From: Lamellibrachia satsuma
Lineage: Eukaryota > Annelida > Polychaeta > Sabellida > Siboglinidae
Direction: 5' to 3'
NCBI GenBank assembly: GCA_033239005.1
Contig: BSQZ01000034.1
Location: 3,221,001-3,285,000 of the forward strand
DNA: 64,000 nucleotides
A program made the position numbers and the translations under genes. Of the stretch, positions 24,110 to 35,999 are shown piece by piece. The notes beneath the pieces were generated by a model, which saw only the letters and a program-made list of their open reading frames with translations, was not told where the DNA came from and did no database searches. How positions within the stretch are numbered: the first letter of the stretch is position 1; each line of letters starts with the position of its first letter.

Positions 24110-24880
24110 CGTGGTGTAGACCGGGGGGGCTGTACATGGTGTAGACCGGGGGGCTGTACATGGTGTAGACCGGGGGGGCTGTACATGGTGTAGACCGGGG
24201 GGCTGTACATGGTGTAGACCGGGGGGCTATACACGGTGTAGACCGGGGGCTGTACATGGTGTAGACCGGGGGGCTGTACATGGTGTAGACCGGGGAGGCT
24301 GTACATGGTGTAGACCGGGGAGGCTGTACATGGTGTAGACCGGGGGCTGTACATGGTGTAGACCGGGGGCTGTACACGGTGTAGACCGGGGGCTGTACAT
24401 GGTGTAGACCGGGGGCTGTACATGGTGTAGACCGGGGGCTGTACATGGTGTAGACCGGGGAGGCTGTACATGGTGTAGACCGGGGAGGCTGTACATGGTG
24501 TAGACCGGGAGAGGCTGTACATGGTGTAGACCGGGGGGCTGTACATGGTGTAGACCGGGGGAGGCTGTACATGGTGTAGACCGGGGGGGCTGTACATGGT
24601 GTAGACCGGGGGGCTGTACATGGTGTAGACCGTGGGAGGCTGTACATGGTGTAGACCGGGGGGCTGTACATGGTGTAGACCGAGGGGGCTGTACATGGTG
24701 TAGACCGGGGGCTGTACATGGTGTAGACCGTGGGAGGCTGTACATGGTGTAGACCGGGGGCTGTACATGGTGTAGACCGGGGGCTGTACATGGTGTAGAC
24801 CGGGGAGGCTGTACATGGTGTAGACCGGGGGAGGCTGTACATGGTGTAGACCGGGGGCTGTACATGGTGTAGACCGGGGG
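24110..24880. repeat. G-rich minisatellite, roughly 34 units of 22-25 bp
   Basis: The core GGTGTAGACC is followed by a G-run of variable length (4-8 G, sometimes split by A or T) and GCTGTACAT. Unit length varies mainly through the G-run. The long minus-strand frames (VYTMYSP...) are created by the repeat and are not genes. It ends about 500 bp upstream of the CAP-Gly gene, next to a TA tract. Confidence 0.97.
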
Positions 24881-24931
24881 GATATTAAGTATCGGGGGTG
24901 GGGCGAAGTTCGTTTCTGCGAGCATAGAGTA

Positions 24932-25069
<138 letters not shown>

Positions 25070-25385
25070 CTTCCAACATATATTGGGGAGCAACATATAT
25101 CCATAACAATATCGGGGGCCCGGTTCCGTGTGGTGTAGTAGACGTAACGAAAAAGAAACGAATAGATGATGACGCAAAAGGCTGGTGATCTGTTTACCAG
25201 TCCGGTCAGTCAATCAGTCAGCTGACACGAGCCGCTGAGCGAGAAAAATCCCCTGGAAGAAAATACGTTCATGTTTAAATATAGGTTAGGTTTGCATGTG
25301 ATAGATCTGTAGCTGGACCGTGATTGGAACTGCGATTGCTTCATTTATTGTCTGCAGCTGAAGCATTGAGGTGAAGACGTCACGT

Positions 25386-26681
25386 ATGTTTTACGTAAGT
25401 ATCGTGTACGACGCACTCCCCGGTGAAGCGAGGGGCACGCTGTGGATAGCATGTGAGGGTGAAGGTAAGGACGAAGATTCGTCCCTGATTTGGATGGAAC
25501 CATGGGACCGCGTACCTGGGGACGAGCTCCGAGACGAATGTCGTTACAGTATTGAGCGTGGTTCTGTCAACATCCGCCAGTTAACACCGGAAGAAGCGTC
25601 CTTGTTGCTTGCCGTGTCAAAGGGTGATCGTTTGACGGTGTTGGAGAACAGGGATTGGATGGAGGATGGGCTGACGGTTGACGTGGGAAATCGCGTGACA
25701 TTACGAGGTTTGGACTGGTTGGCAATGAACGCTACCGGCGTGATACGGTACAAAGGTCACGTCGAAGGCCGCATGGGTGTGTGGTTCGGTATCGAAGCAG
25801 ACGCACAAATGTCCGGACGTGGTACTTCCGATGGAAGCATAAACGATAAACGGTATTTCACTTGCGCGCCACTTGACGGAATATTCGTTTCATTGGTTAA
25901 TTTAAGACGAACCCCGATAAAAGGGCCACAGTCGTTAACCGGAAGTGACGAATTGGATGCCGGGAAGACCGCGCTGCTACCGGAAGAACGTGTTGTGTGG
26001 TTCAGCGATACGGGGCCGGAGAAGGCAACGGTGAAGTGGGTCGGGCGTCTCCCGGGAGCCACGGACACGGACGTCTACGCAGGCGTCGAATTCGACAATC
26101 CGGTGGGTTCCGGTTCCGGAAAGTACCGGAAACGCGAATTGTTCCAATCGCGGCGGGGACACGCGGCCCTCGTGCCTGTGTTGGGACTGATGAAGGCCAG
26201 CGATGTGGACGCGTCGACCCCAGGGGTGACTAGCGAGTGTGTGGCGAACAACCCAGAAATGAAGCACCCCGATAACTCCGCAGCAGGCAACGGCGAACGT
26301 TGGCATGTCGACATCGGAACCGAAGTCAAGATTTCCCGCCCCCCAAATCCAAAGGCATGGCTGACCAGAGGAGCTTCCGCCGTCGTTGAAGACGTCTCAC
26401 TCGATCCCCCTGGGAAGCGCTTCCCATCCGTGGGTACACGGGTAGAGGTGTTGCATGACCCGGTCCGCCGCGGCACGGTCCGCTGGCTGGGTCTCCTCGA
26501 GAGAGTCGGCAATGACCTGGTCGCCGGTCTGGAGATGGACGACGAGGACATCGCCTGCTACACGGACGGTACATGTCTCGGGACTCGCCTCTTTGACTGT
26601 CCTTCGCACAGGGCGCTCTTCGTACGCGCCACCAGCTGTCGCCCACTCGGCGTCGCGTCGCATATGAACCGACTGTGTTAA
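25386..26681 (+). CDS. CYLD-like protein with three CAP-Gly domains and no USP domain, 431 aa
   Basis: The single open frame starts at ATG 25386 (a GTG at 25371 is in frame but not a plausible start) and ends at TAA 26679-26681 without an intron. Three CAP-Gly-like domains are visible: about residues 117-175 (GVIRYKG...GVWFGIE...DGSINDKRYF), 215-268 (TVKWVGRLPG...YAGVEFD) and 360-415 (GTVRWLG...LVAGLEMDDED...DGTCLGTRLF...ALFVRATSCRP). The third closely follows the third CAP-Gly domain of the deubiquitinase CYLD. In CYLD these domains bind partners such as NEMO and microtubules, while a C-terminal USP domain cuts K63/linear ubiquitin chains to restrain NF-kappaB signalling. No USP domain follows here. 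It may be a retrocopy-derived or lineage-specific short CYLD relative able to bind partners but not cleave ubiquitin. GC-rich, evenly open codons argue against a pseudogene. The N-terminal 110 residues are unassigned. Confidence 0.85.
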   Translation: MFYVSIVYDALPGEARGTLWIACEGEGKDEDSSLIWMEPWDRVPGDELRDECRYSIERGSVNIRQLTPEEASLLLAVSKGDRLTVLENRDWMEDGLTVDVGNRVTLRGLDWLAMNATGVIRYKGHVEGRMGVWFGIEADAQMSGRGTSDGSINDKRYFTCAPLDGIFVSLVNLRRTPIKGPQSLTGSDELDAGKTALLPEERVVWFSDTGPEKATVKWVGRLPGATDTDVYAGVEFDNPVGSGSGKYRKRELFQSRRGHAALVPVLGLMKASDVDASTPGVTSECVANNPEMKHPDNSAAGNGERWHVDIGTEVKISRPPNPKAWLTRGASAVVEDVSLDPPGKRFPSVGTRVEVLHDPVRRGTVRWLGLLERVGNDLVAGLEMDDEDIACYTDGTCLGTRLFDCPSHRALFVRATSCRPLGVASHMNRLC

Positions 26682-26699
26682 TGGTCTCTCGTCAGTTCA

Positions 26700-27300
26700 A
26701 TGTTTCGCTCCTCTCATTTCAGGTTCATTTAGCGAAAAACATGAACTTATCTAGTATCGACTACGACATGCTAGCTAGTTTGTACAAATCTGTCATTTTG
26801 TTTTGGTGAAATCATTGACCAAACTATGAATTATTGTTGACCGAATCCGGTCAGCGAAAGTTGGCTAAACGTGGCAGTCCGGTTATATAATATATGTCTT
26901 ATGTTATAGTATGTTACATTATAACATAAGACTATACACACTTTCGCAAGTTACCCGACCTAACTTTTTTTGGATCAAAGTCAATTGTTTCAATGACTTT
27001 AACAAAGGTATGCGCTCTTTTATTAAACTGACTGCTATTGTTATTTAAACTATTAACACATCGGGTCTGATTCGAGATCGGCTAAATCAGTCGAGGAGGG
27101 GGCTTTAACTGTGCACCACGCGGGGATGATAGGATTATGTTAATGCGGTCTAAGGCCCGTATTCACGAAAGACTTACGAACTCTTAACTCAGCCGTTTTT
27201 GTAAACGTGGTAAAGTCTTCGGGGAGTTCACTCATTGAATATCCGTGCAAAATTGATCACGTTGAATCTCTGTCAAGAGTGGCATGCATGGTTTACGATC
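26700..27300. other. 3' flank of CAP-Gly gene, no further gene seen
   Basis: AT-rich with an imperfect palindrome near 26890-26935 (TGTCTTATGTTATAG / CTATAACATAAGAC type). A CCCGTATTCACGAAAGACTTACGA segment at 27155-27180 looks like a transposon end, but no partner is seen. Confidence 0.35.
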
Positions 27301-27307
27301 TTAAATT

Positions 27308-27425
27308 CGTGCGTGCGTGCGTACGTGCGTGCGTGCGTACATGCGTGCGTGTGTGCGTGCGTGCCATGGTAGTTAGCATGACATCCAAGGTTTTAGTGCG
27401 CGTGCGTGCGTGCGTACATACGTGC
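27308..27425. repeat. (GTGC)n-related microsatellite patches
   Basis: GTGC/GTAC tetranucleotides in two blocks (27308-27363 and 27395-27425). Confidence 0.9.
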
Positions 27426-28176
27426 ACGTGTATGATATGATAGATCCATAGTCCAACGTCGCAATCCTAATTATGAGCATGACCTCTGTCAAGCTTCGCC
27501 TTAGCAACCACGTTTACTTAGACATCACATTACTAGGGCGGCGTACATCTGTCACAACAAACTTTTGTACATTCTGTTCTCGCTTAAACAACTTTGCCTT
27601 TTGTTTTTGTCGCAAAGACAAATGTTTGGGCCAGAAATGGAACGAACAGTACGACGCAATGTCCAACAGTTTTGCATTTGTGGCGGACATGTTTGTTAGC
27701 TAGACGGACCTATTTGCTATTCAAACAGTCAAGTATTGGATCTGATAATTATTTTGCACTTATTAAAAATAATAGTTTCACATTAAGACAGCCGTTTAGG
27801 CGACGGTGCATTCAACTCTCTGCCTTCTATAAGACCGCGAGCCAGTGCTACGCTTGAATAGCGACTGCCAATTTGGCCGAGCAGTAGGCAGCGTTTTGTT
27901 GTCAATAAGTATAAGGTGAACTAATTCCGTCGCTCTCGCCAGTGTGCCTTTAATTATTGACGCCGATACACCAGTGGCTCTCTTGAGCACTTATTTGTCT
28001 ATCAATAGAGCCGTTATTCATGTTGTTCAAAGGCGTATGGTCAAGTACCTACGATAGACCTTGTATTTCACACAGACACAGTCTGATTTCCACTGGGAAG
28101 TATTCAGCCATGCCGTAATAACTGCATGCATACCAGTAAGATTTAATATAGCCGTATTAGTATAATTATTAACTCA

Positions 28177-28555
<379 letters not shown>

Positions 28556-28889
28556 AAAAGCTACAAAGACGCAATCATTTATATTGCTACTTATTTTCAT
28601 TAGTTACTTACAAAATGTTTCGTAAGAAGACAATGTAACGAGACGGCAGAATACAATAAAGAATTCAGTGCAACGTTGTATTGTATGTCAGTTGTTGGAG
28701 TGTGCCAGATAAAGTGTGTCCTCTTTATATGTTTTCTCGTTGAATGTTCTTATTAGTATTTTATTAATTATATTTCGCGCAATATTCGTTTTGGTTTAAT
28801 TTTTGTAATGGCAATATGTGGTAGTGATTACTTCTAAGTGCGGCTGTGTTCAGGTTCATTCAGGTTCAGACGGTTTATTACCAAGTAAC

Positions 28890-30640
28890 ATTTCAAAAAA
28901 ACTTAGAAAGGAATTTGTGGCATTGTGGCGTAAGAACCCACCCACCCACCCAAACCCACCCACCCACCCTTGATGCTTCTGTAGCGTTTAAAAGAGGGAA
29001 GAAGTTCAAATAGAGGGTTGGCTGGGTGGGTTGTAACCCGTGCAATGTTCCTGGATTTACGCTCGCAGCGAGCATGGTAAAGATACTCTATGGGTGGTAA
29101 CTCGCTCCCAATGATTTTGGATGCGCCCTTCACAATGGCTTCTAGCTGCTGTTTCTCCTCCTGACCGGCCAAACTACGCTACGATCGAAAAGGTGAGGAT
29201 GCTTTCAATGATTGCGCAGTAGAAACGTATCATGATCTCCTGTGCAATGCTGAATCCCCTGACTTTCCTCAGGAAGTACAGGCGCTGTTTTGCCTTTTTT
29301 GTGATGAACAGTGTGTTCTTGCCTTGTTCAATTTGTTCAGCCTCCACCCAATTTAACGAAAGAGGGCGGATGGGAGTATTCTTCCTGCGAAAGTCAACAA
29401 TCATTTCTTCTGTCTTTGACACGTTCAATACGAGGTTGTTATCTGCACACCAGCCAACAATTCTTTGAACATCACCCCTGTATGCCGTCTCATCCGCATT
29501 CGCAATGCAGCCCTCCAAAGTGGTGTCATCAGAAGATTTAGTCACAAGGACAGATTAGTTCACGGAAACACAGTCATTTGTGAAGAGAATTAACATAAAA
29601 GGGCGATAGCACACAACCATGTGAGGCACCAATATTCAGGCTGAGAGGTTTGGAGAGAGAGTTGTTGACTATGACAGATTGAGGCCTACGAAGAAGAAAG
29701 TTAAGAACCCAGGGACAGACGGCAGGATGTACATTCAACAAGTAAAGTTTATGGAACAGCTTGTAGGGAATGATGGTACTGAATGCTGAGCTGACGCCAA
29801 TGAACAGGATCCTGGCATAGGTTCCTGGCCGCTCCAGATGCTCCAAGATGTATTGCAGACTCAAAGCGACCGCATGGTCTACTGATCTGTTTGCCTGATA
29901 TGCAAACTGGTGCGGTTCCAGGAGGCCGTCTGTGGCCGTCTTCAGGTATTCGAGGACTAGGCGCTCAAACACCTTCATGGCGACTGAGGTCAGTGCCACT
30001 GGACGGTAGTCGTTAATCCGGGAGATCTTGGACTTCTTGGGAATGGGTACGATGGTGGAAGTTTTGAAGCAGACTGGAACTCTGCACTGTTGGAGAGAGG
30101 AGTTGTAGATGTCTGTGAAGGCCGTAAAAGTTGGTCGGCGCAGTTCCACAGGGTGGATGTGGAGATGTCCGGACCCGAGGGCTTCCGCGTGCTCTGTCTC
30201 CCGAACAGTCTCCTCATCCCAGCTTCCTGGATTGTAAAGGGTGGAGACAAGGAGGTGCCTGCTGGAAGTGGGTGCTGCTCTGACGAAGTGTTCAGCTTAT
30301 CAAATTCAGCTGGTCAGGAAAGGAGGGATCACTGTTGTCGATAGCCGCAGCGCTTTGCCTGTACTGCGTGATCTGCTGCAGGCTTTGCCAGACAGTTCTG
30401 GTGTTGTTGGAAGCGAACTCCACGTTTACGTTTACGCTTTTGCTCAAACTTGGCCTTGTTTACCGCCTTCTGCACCTCGCACTTAGCTCCCTGAATTCCA
30501 TACAGGGTGACAGTCTTGGTCTCTGTGCACACCTCCACACACCAGCTGATGTAGGATGTCACGGTGTCAGCGTACTCTTCTAGGTATGGACGTGCTTCTT
30601 TAAACATGTCCCAATCCGTGTGCTACAGTTTTCAGCATTA
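28890..30640 (-). mobile_element. Rex1/L2-like non-LTR retrotransposon, degenerate
   Basis: Read on the minus strand from 30.6 kb, the pieces come in order. First is a linker before the RT (YISWCVEVCTETKTVTL, AVNKAKFEQKRKRK). The RT core follows ([63 protein letters not shown]). Next is the post-active-site part (SSDDTTLEGCIANADETAYR, NNLVLNVSKTEEMIVDFRR). Last is the C-terminal block (IVKGASKIIGSELPPIEYLY...SHPANPLFELLPS...KRYRSI). The YxDD-type site reads SSDDT. At least three frameshifts, including one between the two longer frames near 29560, make it inactive. A (CCCACC)n stretch at 28935-28970 lies in its 3' end. Confidence 0.85.
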
Positions 30641-30835
30641 AACGAATGATTGTACAGTGTACACAGCATAACAAAGGAATTCATATAATAAATGGTGTAT
30701 TCAGGTCGCGTATAATTCAGTATCTCGACTACCGGCGCTATACAACATTTAATTAGCTTCTGAAATGCCACTGTCTTCATCAAGCACCGTAATTAAACAA
30801 ATGACACAGCGAATGATTAACATGCTAGCGAGAAC

Positions 30836-30897
30836 GAGTCTCGTTGTCGTAACAACGAGTCTCGTTGCCGTAACAACGAGTCTCGTTGCCGTTGGAA
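30836..30897. repeat. 21-bp tandem repeat of palindromic units
   Basis: ACGAGTCTCGTTGTCGTAACA is repeated three times. Each unit contains the near-palindrome ACGAGTCTCGT. Confidence 0.9.
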
Positions 30898-31029
30898 GTA
30901 ATACACTAACCAACAACTTGTTACTTAGACACGGCTGTGTATTGACAGTAGCCTTACGTATGTCACGCGTACAACAAGTATCTCAAGTTCTGGTCGAAAT
31001 TGCTGCGAATACGTAAATATGTCGTCCTC

Positions 31030-31740
31030 TTTCCGTAATGACGTATCTCAAATAATGTTGGGAAAATCGCGATTCCCAAATCGGTGTTTGAAACAATTAT
31101 GGATACGTATGAACCGCCTTGCAGTCAGTCAGTAAGTATATCATTGTTATATGTTTCGTTTTGCAGGCGTTGTTGTAGTTTACTTGTATTGTGCCGATGT
31201 TGGAAGACGTAGGGCTGACGTCATTACGACAAAGAACAAAGAGTTCGCACTGTGCTAGAGTTCGCCAGCAACGGCTTCGGGGTTTTCAACAAATGAAAAG
31301 AAAGGAGGGGTGGTCTTTCGCCCCAGAATGGGCTTTATGCCCCCTCCTACTCTATACATGATTGTTTTTCGAAATATCTCACGAAAAACTGTAACCATAG
31401 TTCAAGATAATTAAATCGAAACAAAAGGTCATGGTTTTCGGCCTATGTACCTAAGAGTGTTCTTCAACAACTTCTTAAAGGTAAGGTATTGCTGCTCATG
31501 TAATAATATATTGTTTTTGGTACTAGAACAAACATTTGTAAATGATACTGCCCGCCAAAATGCCTTTCATTAGCCAGATACATATGTTTGCATTTTTACT
31601 GTTTCGTTACGAAAAGTTGCGAGATGTGTATATGGCGCGAAACCACAGGGGCAGAACTAGGCGAAGCTTGCTTTGCGAACGTTAATGAGATGCATATCAC
31701 GTGATCGCGGGATCGACGCGCGCACACCTGCGACTTGCTC
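31030..31740. other. intergenic / upstream of the exon at 31763
   Basis: Mixed sequence with no coding frames of note. A short GC-rich, CpG-containing stretch (31690-31760, GATCGCGGGATCGACGCGCGC) directly precedes the 31763 start codon and may be its promoter. Confidence 0.35.
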
Positions 31741-31762
31741 AGTTTGTTGACATTCGGGCCAC

Positions 31763-31935
31763 ATGGCTGACATTGATAGGCGAGTTGTGCGCGCACCTTT
31801 GCGTTCCGCGACGAAGAAGAGGAAAAAGGAGTTTGATAAAGCGAGATTGACCACACGAGTGACACTGAAAAACCAAAAGGGACGTTGGGATCGTCTGAAG
31901 AAAGACTGTGAAGTTGCAGAAGTTCTACTCGACAG
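31763..31935 (+). CDS. first coding exon of an uncharacterised basic protein (partial)
   Basis: ATG at 31763 (context ACATGG) opens 58 codons of a basic, charged sequence: MADIDRRVV, then TKKRKKEFDKARLTTRVTL and GRWDRLKKDCEVAEVLLDR. It ends at CAG|GTTAGT, a good donor with GT at 31936, leaving phase 2. A region of the type FDKxRxxTRVxL-x-RWxxLK-x(n)-AEVLLDR recurs, from memory, at the N-terminus of invertebrate proteins, including ones carrying the P2X7-type cysteine cluster seen in the exon at 35200. The phases do not match that exon directly (2 against 0), so a middle exon would be needed. Partner assignment is inference. Confidence 0.55.
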
Positions 31936-32312
31936 GTTAGTATATTTTTTATTACTATTTAGTATTACTATTAGTATTAGCCTAATTAGGCCCTGTCGTT
32001 TCGGCATCGCATCGATACTCGGAGCTCGGGGCCGGGGGGACGTCCCTATATGCTATGGCTATACCATATATATGTACCGCATGTGGTGCCTTCACACAGT
32101 TCAGGTTTAACACCAGTTAAGTTGTTTCCAGAATGTTTCTTTTCAATATAAATTAAATTAAATATTAGTTGCATTGCGTCGGATAATTATGCAATGAGTT
32201 TGTAGATTGCTATCGCGCTCGATTCGGCTTGCAAGCTAACCTGTAAGCCTGGCTTTACTCTTGCAAAGTCAAAGAGTTTAAATTTCGAGGACACCATTTG
32301 ATTTGTAGCTAC

Positions 32313-32350
32313 ACGCACGCACGCACGCACGCACGCACGCCCGCACACAC
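32313..32350. repeat. (CGCA)n microsatellite
   Basis: Short tetranucleotide tract passing into CACACA. Confidence 0.9.
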
Positions 32351-32399
32351 ACAATACCATATAGTGCCTGCATGTTGCATATGTTGTTGAAAATCTCCA

Positions 32400-33925
32400 T
32401 GGCATAGGCTTAGTGTAGCATCAACACAGTCATGTGGTTAGACTAGTGTCAGGACAGTAGTACAGTGTGGCAGTGTTATGTTATTCTTTTCAGGTACACA
32501 TTTTGTTACACATAATGTCTGATGAGTAATGTACACTAAATAGTTGTCAGGTACCTTGCCTTGGCACAGTTTATCTTGCCGATTATCCCATGTCTAATAT
32601 TTCACCAAAACATTGATCCCCACTTCAATGAAATTACGTACATTTGTCATTGTCCAAGAAATGCAAAGTGTGCCCCTAATTCAATGTGTCAGTTGTGAAA
32701 TTTTAATCAAATGCTATTTAAAGCTGTACTAAAGAAGCTAATCACATGTAACATTAAAACAATCTTAGAAATTAATAATAAAATATACATTTATTTGCTA
32801 ATTTTACTTTCGGGTGATTTTCCTAATATAATTCCATATGAAATCAACCAACTGGTGATATTCTTGATTAATCTGATTTTTATTAAATTTGGTATATGTG
32901 GTGGCAGTGTTCATGCTTGGATAAATTATTGGAGGAAAGAATTGGCTTATTGAATAGTAGCAAAATGAAAAAGTTTATTACATGATACAACATAATATGA
33001 TCAAACATGTAAATAGGCATCGAAAGGTGTGGAAGGAAGAACTGTTATGGAAGAATGGTTGTTTTAAGTTAAACTGCAATAACTGTTGTAACGGCACTGG
33101 AAGCATCAGTGCGTCACTAATGTCCCATCAGTGCACACAGATATGCATCAGTCCAATTTAATGTCTGATGGGAGACATAAGATCCATTGACCCTGTGTTA
33201 TCTATTGCCCTGCCTCATTGACACTTCCATTGTCTCATTGTTAAACGAAATGCCTCCAATTGAGCTGTAATGTAAAACCCATGTGGACTGGCAGTAATAT
33301 ACCAGTCCTCCTGATGTGAATTGTGCCTGTGGACAAATGCTCCTATGTCAGTCTGAAACCCAGCATTTGACAACAAATATCAAGAAAGCAACTGGTGATC
33401 AAAAGAATAATATTTTATATACTATATAAACTTGAACTTCAGTATAGAATATGAACTGTATAAACATGGATCAATTATGGATGTTCATATTTACGAAGTA
33501 ATCTTTTCCTGGTTTAAAAAAAGTCATAAATTGTATTGTTATAAACACAAATTTAGCATCATCACATCCTTTCACCCACAGAGTTTGAATGGTTCAGAGG
33601 AAAGAGGTGCAGGAAAAGAAAGAAGTGGATTGAAAGAAAAGGGGTGCAGGGAGAAGAAAGTGCATCGAGAGGAAGATGTGGAGGGAGACATGACATAGCA
33701 AGATTTGTGACACCCAACAGAGCAGATTGTGCTTGCATGAGGAAACTAGGAAGTCAGAGAAAGGAGCAGCTATAGGTAACATTGTATTTAGATTGCAGTA
33801 CACCAAAGGCATGCTACTTAACAAATGGATGGTGAAGATGTTATGTATTGATCAACATTTCAAGTTGTGGGCCAAATATTATAGATAGTAATAAGTGTAC
33901 ATAATATCCATGCGGCCCTTGCAAC
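32400..33925. other. no confirmed exon
   Basis: AT-rich, intron-like. A purine-rich, charged frame (33578-33698) follows an acceptor-like TTTCACCCACAG. It resembles low-complexity GAAAGA DNA more than a real exon. Confidence 0.35.
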
Positions 33926-33934
33926 AGCCACAAT

Positions 33935-34385
33935 ATCTCTGTACCATGTAGGTGACACAAAACCTCTGTGTCATGTAGGTGACACAATACCTCGGTGTCA
34001 TGTAGGTGATACAATACCTCTGTGTCATGTAGGTAACACTAAGGTATTGTATCATCTACATGACACAATACCTGTTTGTCATGTAGGTGACACAATACCT
34101 CTGTGTCATGTAGGTGATACAAAACATCTGTGTCATGTAGGTGACACTAAGGTATTGTATCACCTACATGACACAATACCTGTGTGTCATGTAGGTGACA
34201 CAATACCTCTGTGTCATGTAGGTGATACAATACCTCTCTGTCATGTAGGTGACACTACCTCTGTGGCATGTAGGTGACACAATACATGTATGTCATGTAG
34301 GTGACACAATACCTGTGTGTCATGTAGGTGACACAATACCTGTGTGTCATGTAGGTGACACAATACTTGTGTCATGTAGGTGACA
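33935..34385. repeat. 27-bp minisatellite containing inverted units
   Basis: About 15 units of the type GTGTCATGTAGGTGACACAATACCTCT. At about 34035-34070 and 34145-34180 one unit is inverted (AAGGTATTGTATCA-CCTACATGACAC), so direct and inverted copies alternate. Each unit is itself partly palindromic (GTGTCATGTAGGTGACAC). Confidence 0.9.
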
Positions 34386-35199
34386 GAACATGCAGAGTCT
34401 ACCACTTTGGCAGTGGAACTATCACTTGTTCTTAAATTTTCTCCAGAATCTCACTATCCCCAACTTTTGAGTCAAAATGTACCACAAAATGGCAAAAATC
34501 TACTCATTTTGAATCCAAATGTACAGAAACCACCATTTCAAGTAGAAAATGCATCAGAATTAAGCAAATCTACTGTAAAATAGAAAAAAATTGTGTTAAA
34601 TTTAAAACTGCTTCCTCAGCGGATTTAGCCTATCACAAATCCAGTTCAATGGTGTCCAGATATGTAGTGTATGAATAGTTTATATAACATCCACAGTCGA
34701 TTTAATAAAAAATTCCTATTTTTGTTTTAATCATTGAAAAAATTGACTTTAGTCATTAGACACAGTAAGGATCAAAATAGAAGATACCCAAAATGGCAAG
34801 CACTGTGTGGGTCAATGCTGATCATGGGCGTGACTTCCACCCTCACAAACGTTGCACAAACGAGTTAGCATGTTGCAGTGGATACTAGATAGGTTTGTTT
34901 TTTTATAAATTAATTTGAAATGAGACTAGCAAAAAAATCTAATTGATTAAGCACTTTTAAGTAATAACTTTAGGTAATATAATTTGCAGTGACCAATTTG
35001 CACATTATCATCGTAAACATGCCACATTGCACAAATGTTTAGAAATAGGCAGGGACAACATTTGGCCTAAAATATAGAAATGCTTATACAGGTAAATATA
35101 ATTTTAATAACAAACGAAATGCACACAAACATTTTCTTTTTAAATAATTCTCAAATAAATATATAACATAATTCTAATGTACTTTTTTATTCCTTTCAG

Positions 35200-35408
35200 A
35201 CTGCCACTACAGATCAGACTGAAACACAGGCAAAGGGGCTGCTTCTACAGATGGCAAAAAAGGAGCCAAGGCTTGTGTTTCGCATCATCACAAATAATCC
35301 AGGGCCAGTGGGAAGTGTTACTTCACCAAGATGGTGCTGGTGCAGTTATCGCAAAATGGGCAATGACATTGAGCAACTGTGCTGCAACATACAGTCTGAC
35401 AAAATCCA
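35200..35408 (+). pseudogene. exon with P2X7-type cysteine cluster, interrupted by retrotransposon
   Basis: A strong acceptor (TATTCCTTTCAG, AG at 35198-35199) opens a phase-0 frame: GLLLQMAKKEPRLVFRIITN, then PRWCWCSYRKMGNDIEQLCC. The pattern W-C-x-C-x(2-3)-M-x(4)-E-x(2)-CC matches the cytoplasmic C-terminal cysteine-rich region of P2X7 receptors. Many invertebrate proteins without the channel part also carry that region. One expected Cys (the second C of CxxC) is Tyr here. The frame ends at TAG where the antisense CR1-like copy begins, so the domain is probably cut by that insertion. The overlapping 83-codon frame at 35177 is a shadow. Confidence 0.55.
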
Positions 35409-35985
35409 TTAGATTTAACAAGATTTAACAAGATTTGCCATCCAAGCCAAAGGCCCAGATGGCAAGTGGACAAGGAAGCCATTGGCTTATCGAGAGTCCA
35501 ACAATATTCATCTACTTATAACCTGCCCTCCTGAGATATGTGTCAACCTTGTTTTTAAACATATTCACGCTGCTAGCAGTTACACAATCTGTAGACAATT
35601 TGTTCCATTCATTTATTGTCCTCTGTGAGAACGAGTGCTTCCTGATGTCCAATCTACATTGATCCTTTACTAATTTTACCTCATGTCCTCTAGTTCTGCT
35701 ATCCTTCTTGAGTGAGAAAAACATACTTCTATCAATATTTTCATACCCATTCAATATCTTAAAAACTTCAATCTGATCTCCTCTTAACCTCCTTGTCTCT
35801 AGAGTTGTTAAACCACATTCTTTCAGGCGTTCTTCATAACTAAGGTCTCTAAGTTCTGGAATCATTTTAGTTGCTCTCCTTTGTATGCATTCAAGCGTAT
35901 CTATATCCTTCTTACGATATGGTCTCCATGCTTGTATACAGTATTCTAAATGAGGTCTAACTATTGCTTTATAAAGCCGTCGACC
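35409..35985 (-). mobile_element. recent CR1-like insertion, 5'-truncated, antisense
   Basis: On the minus strand this matches the last ~155 codons and the 3' UTR of the full-length element at 58-62.9 kb with very few differences (for example RSMFF for RNMFF). It ends in the same doubled AACAAGATTTA / TAAATCTTGTT 3' repeat. Truncation falls at CTTTATAAAGCAATAG of ORF2. The 117-codon frame 35512-35865 is intact. High identity suggests recent activity of the family. Confidence 0.95.
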
Positions 35986-35999
35986 TGTAAGACATATAC

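Noticed and set aside
26075..26663. Several other frames over the CYLD-like gene on both strands
   Set aside because: GC-rich coding DNA keeps alternative frames open. Only the 25386 frame shows conserved CAP-Gly motifs.
34047..34277. Frame with CHVGDTIPL repeats
   Set aside because: Translation of the 27-bp minisatellite; not a protein repeat.
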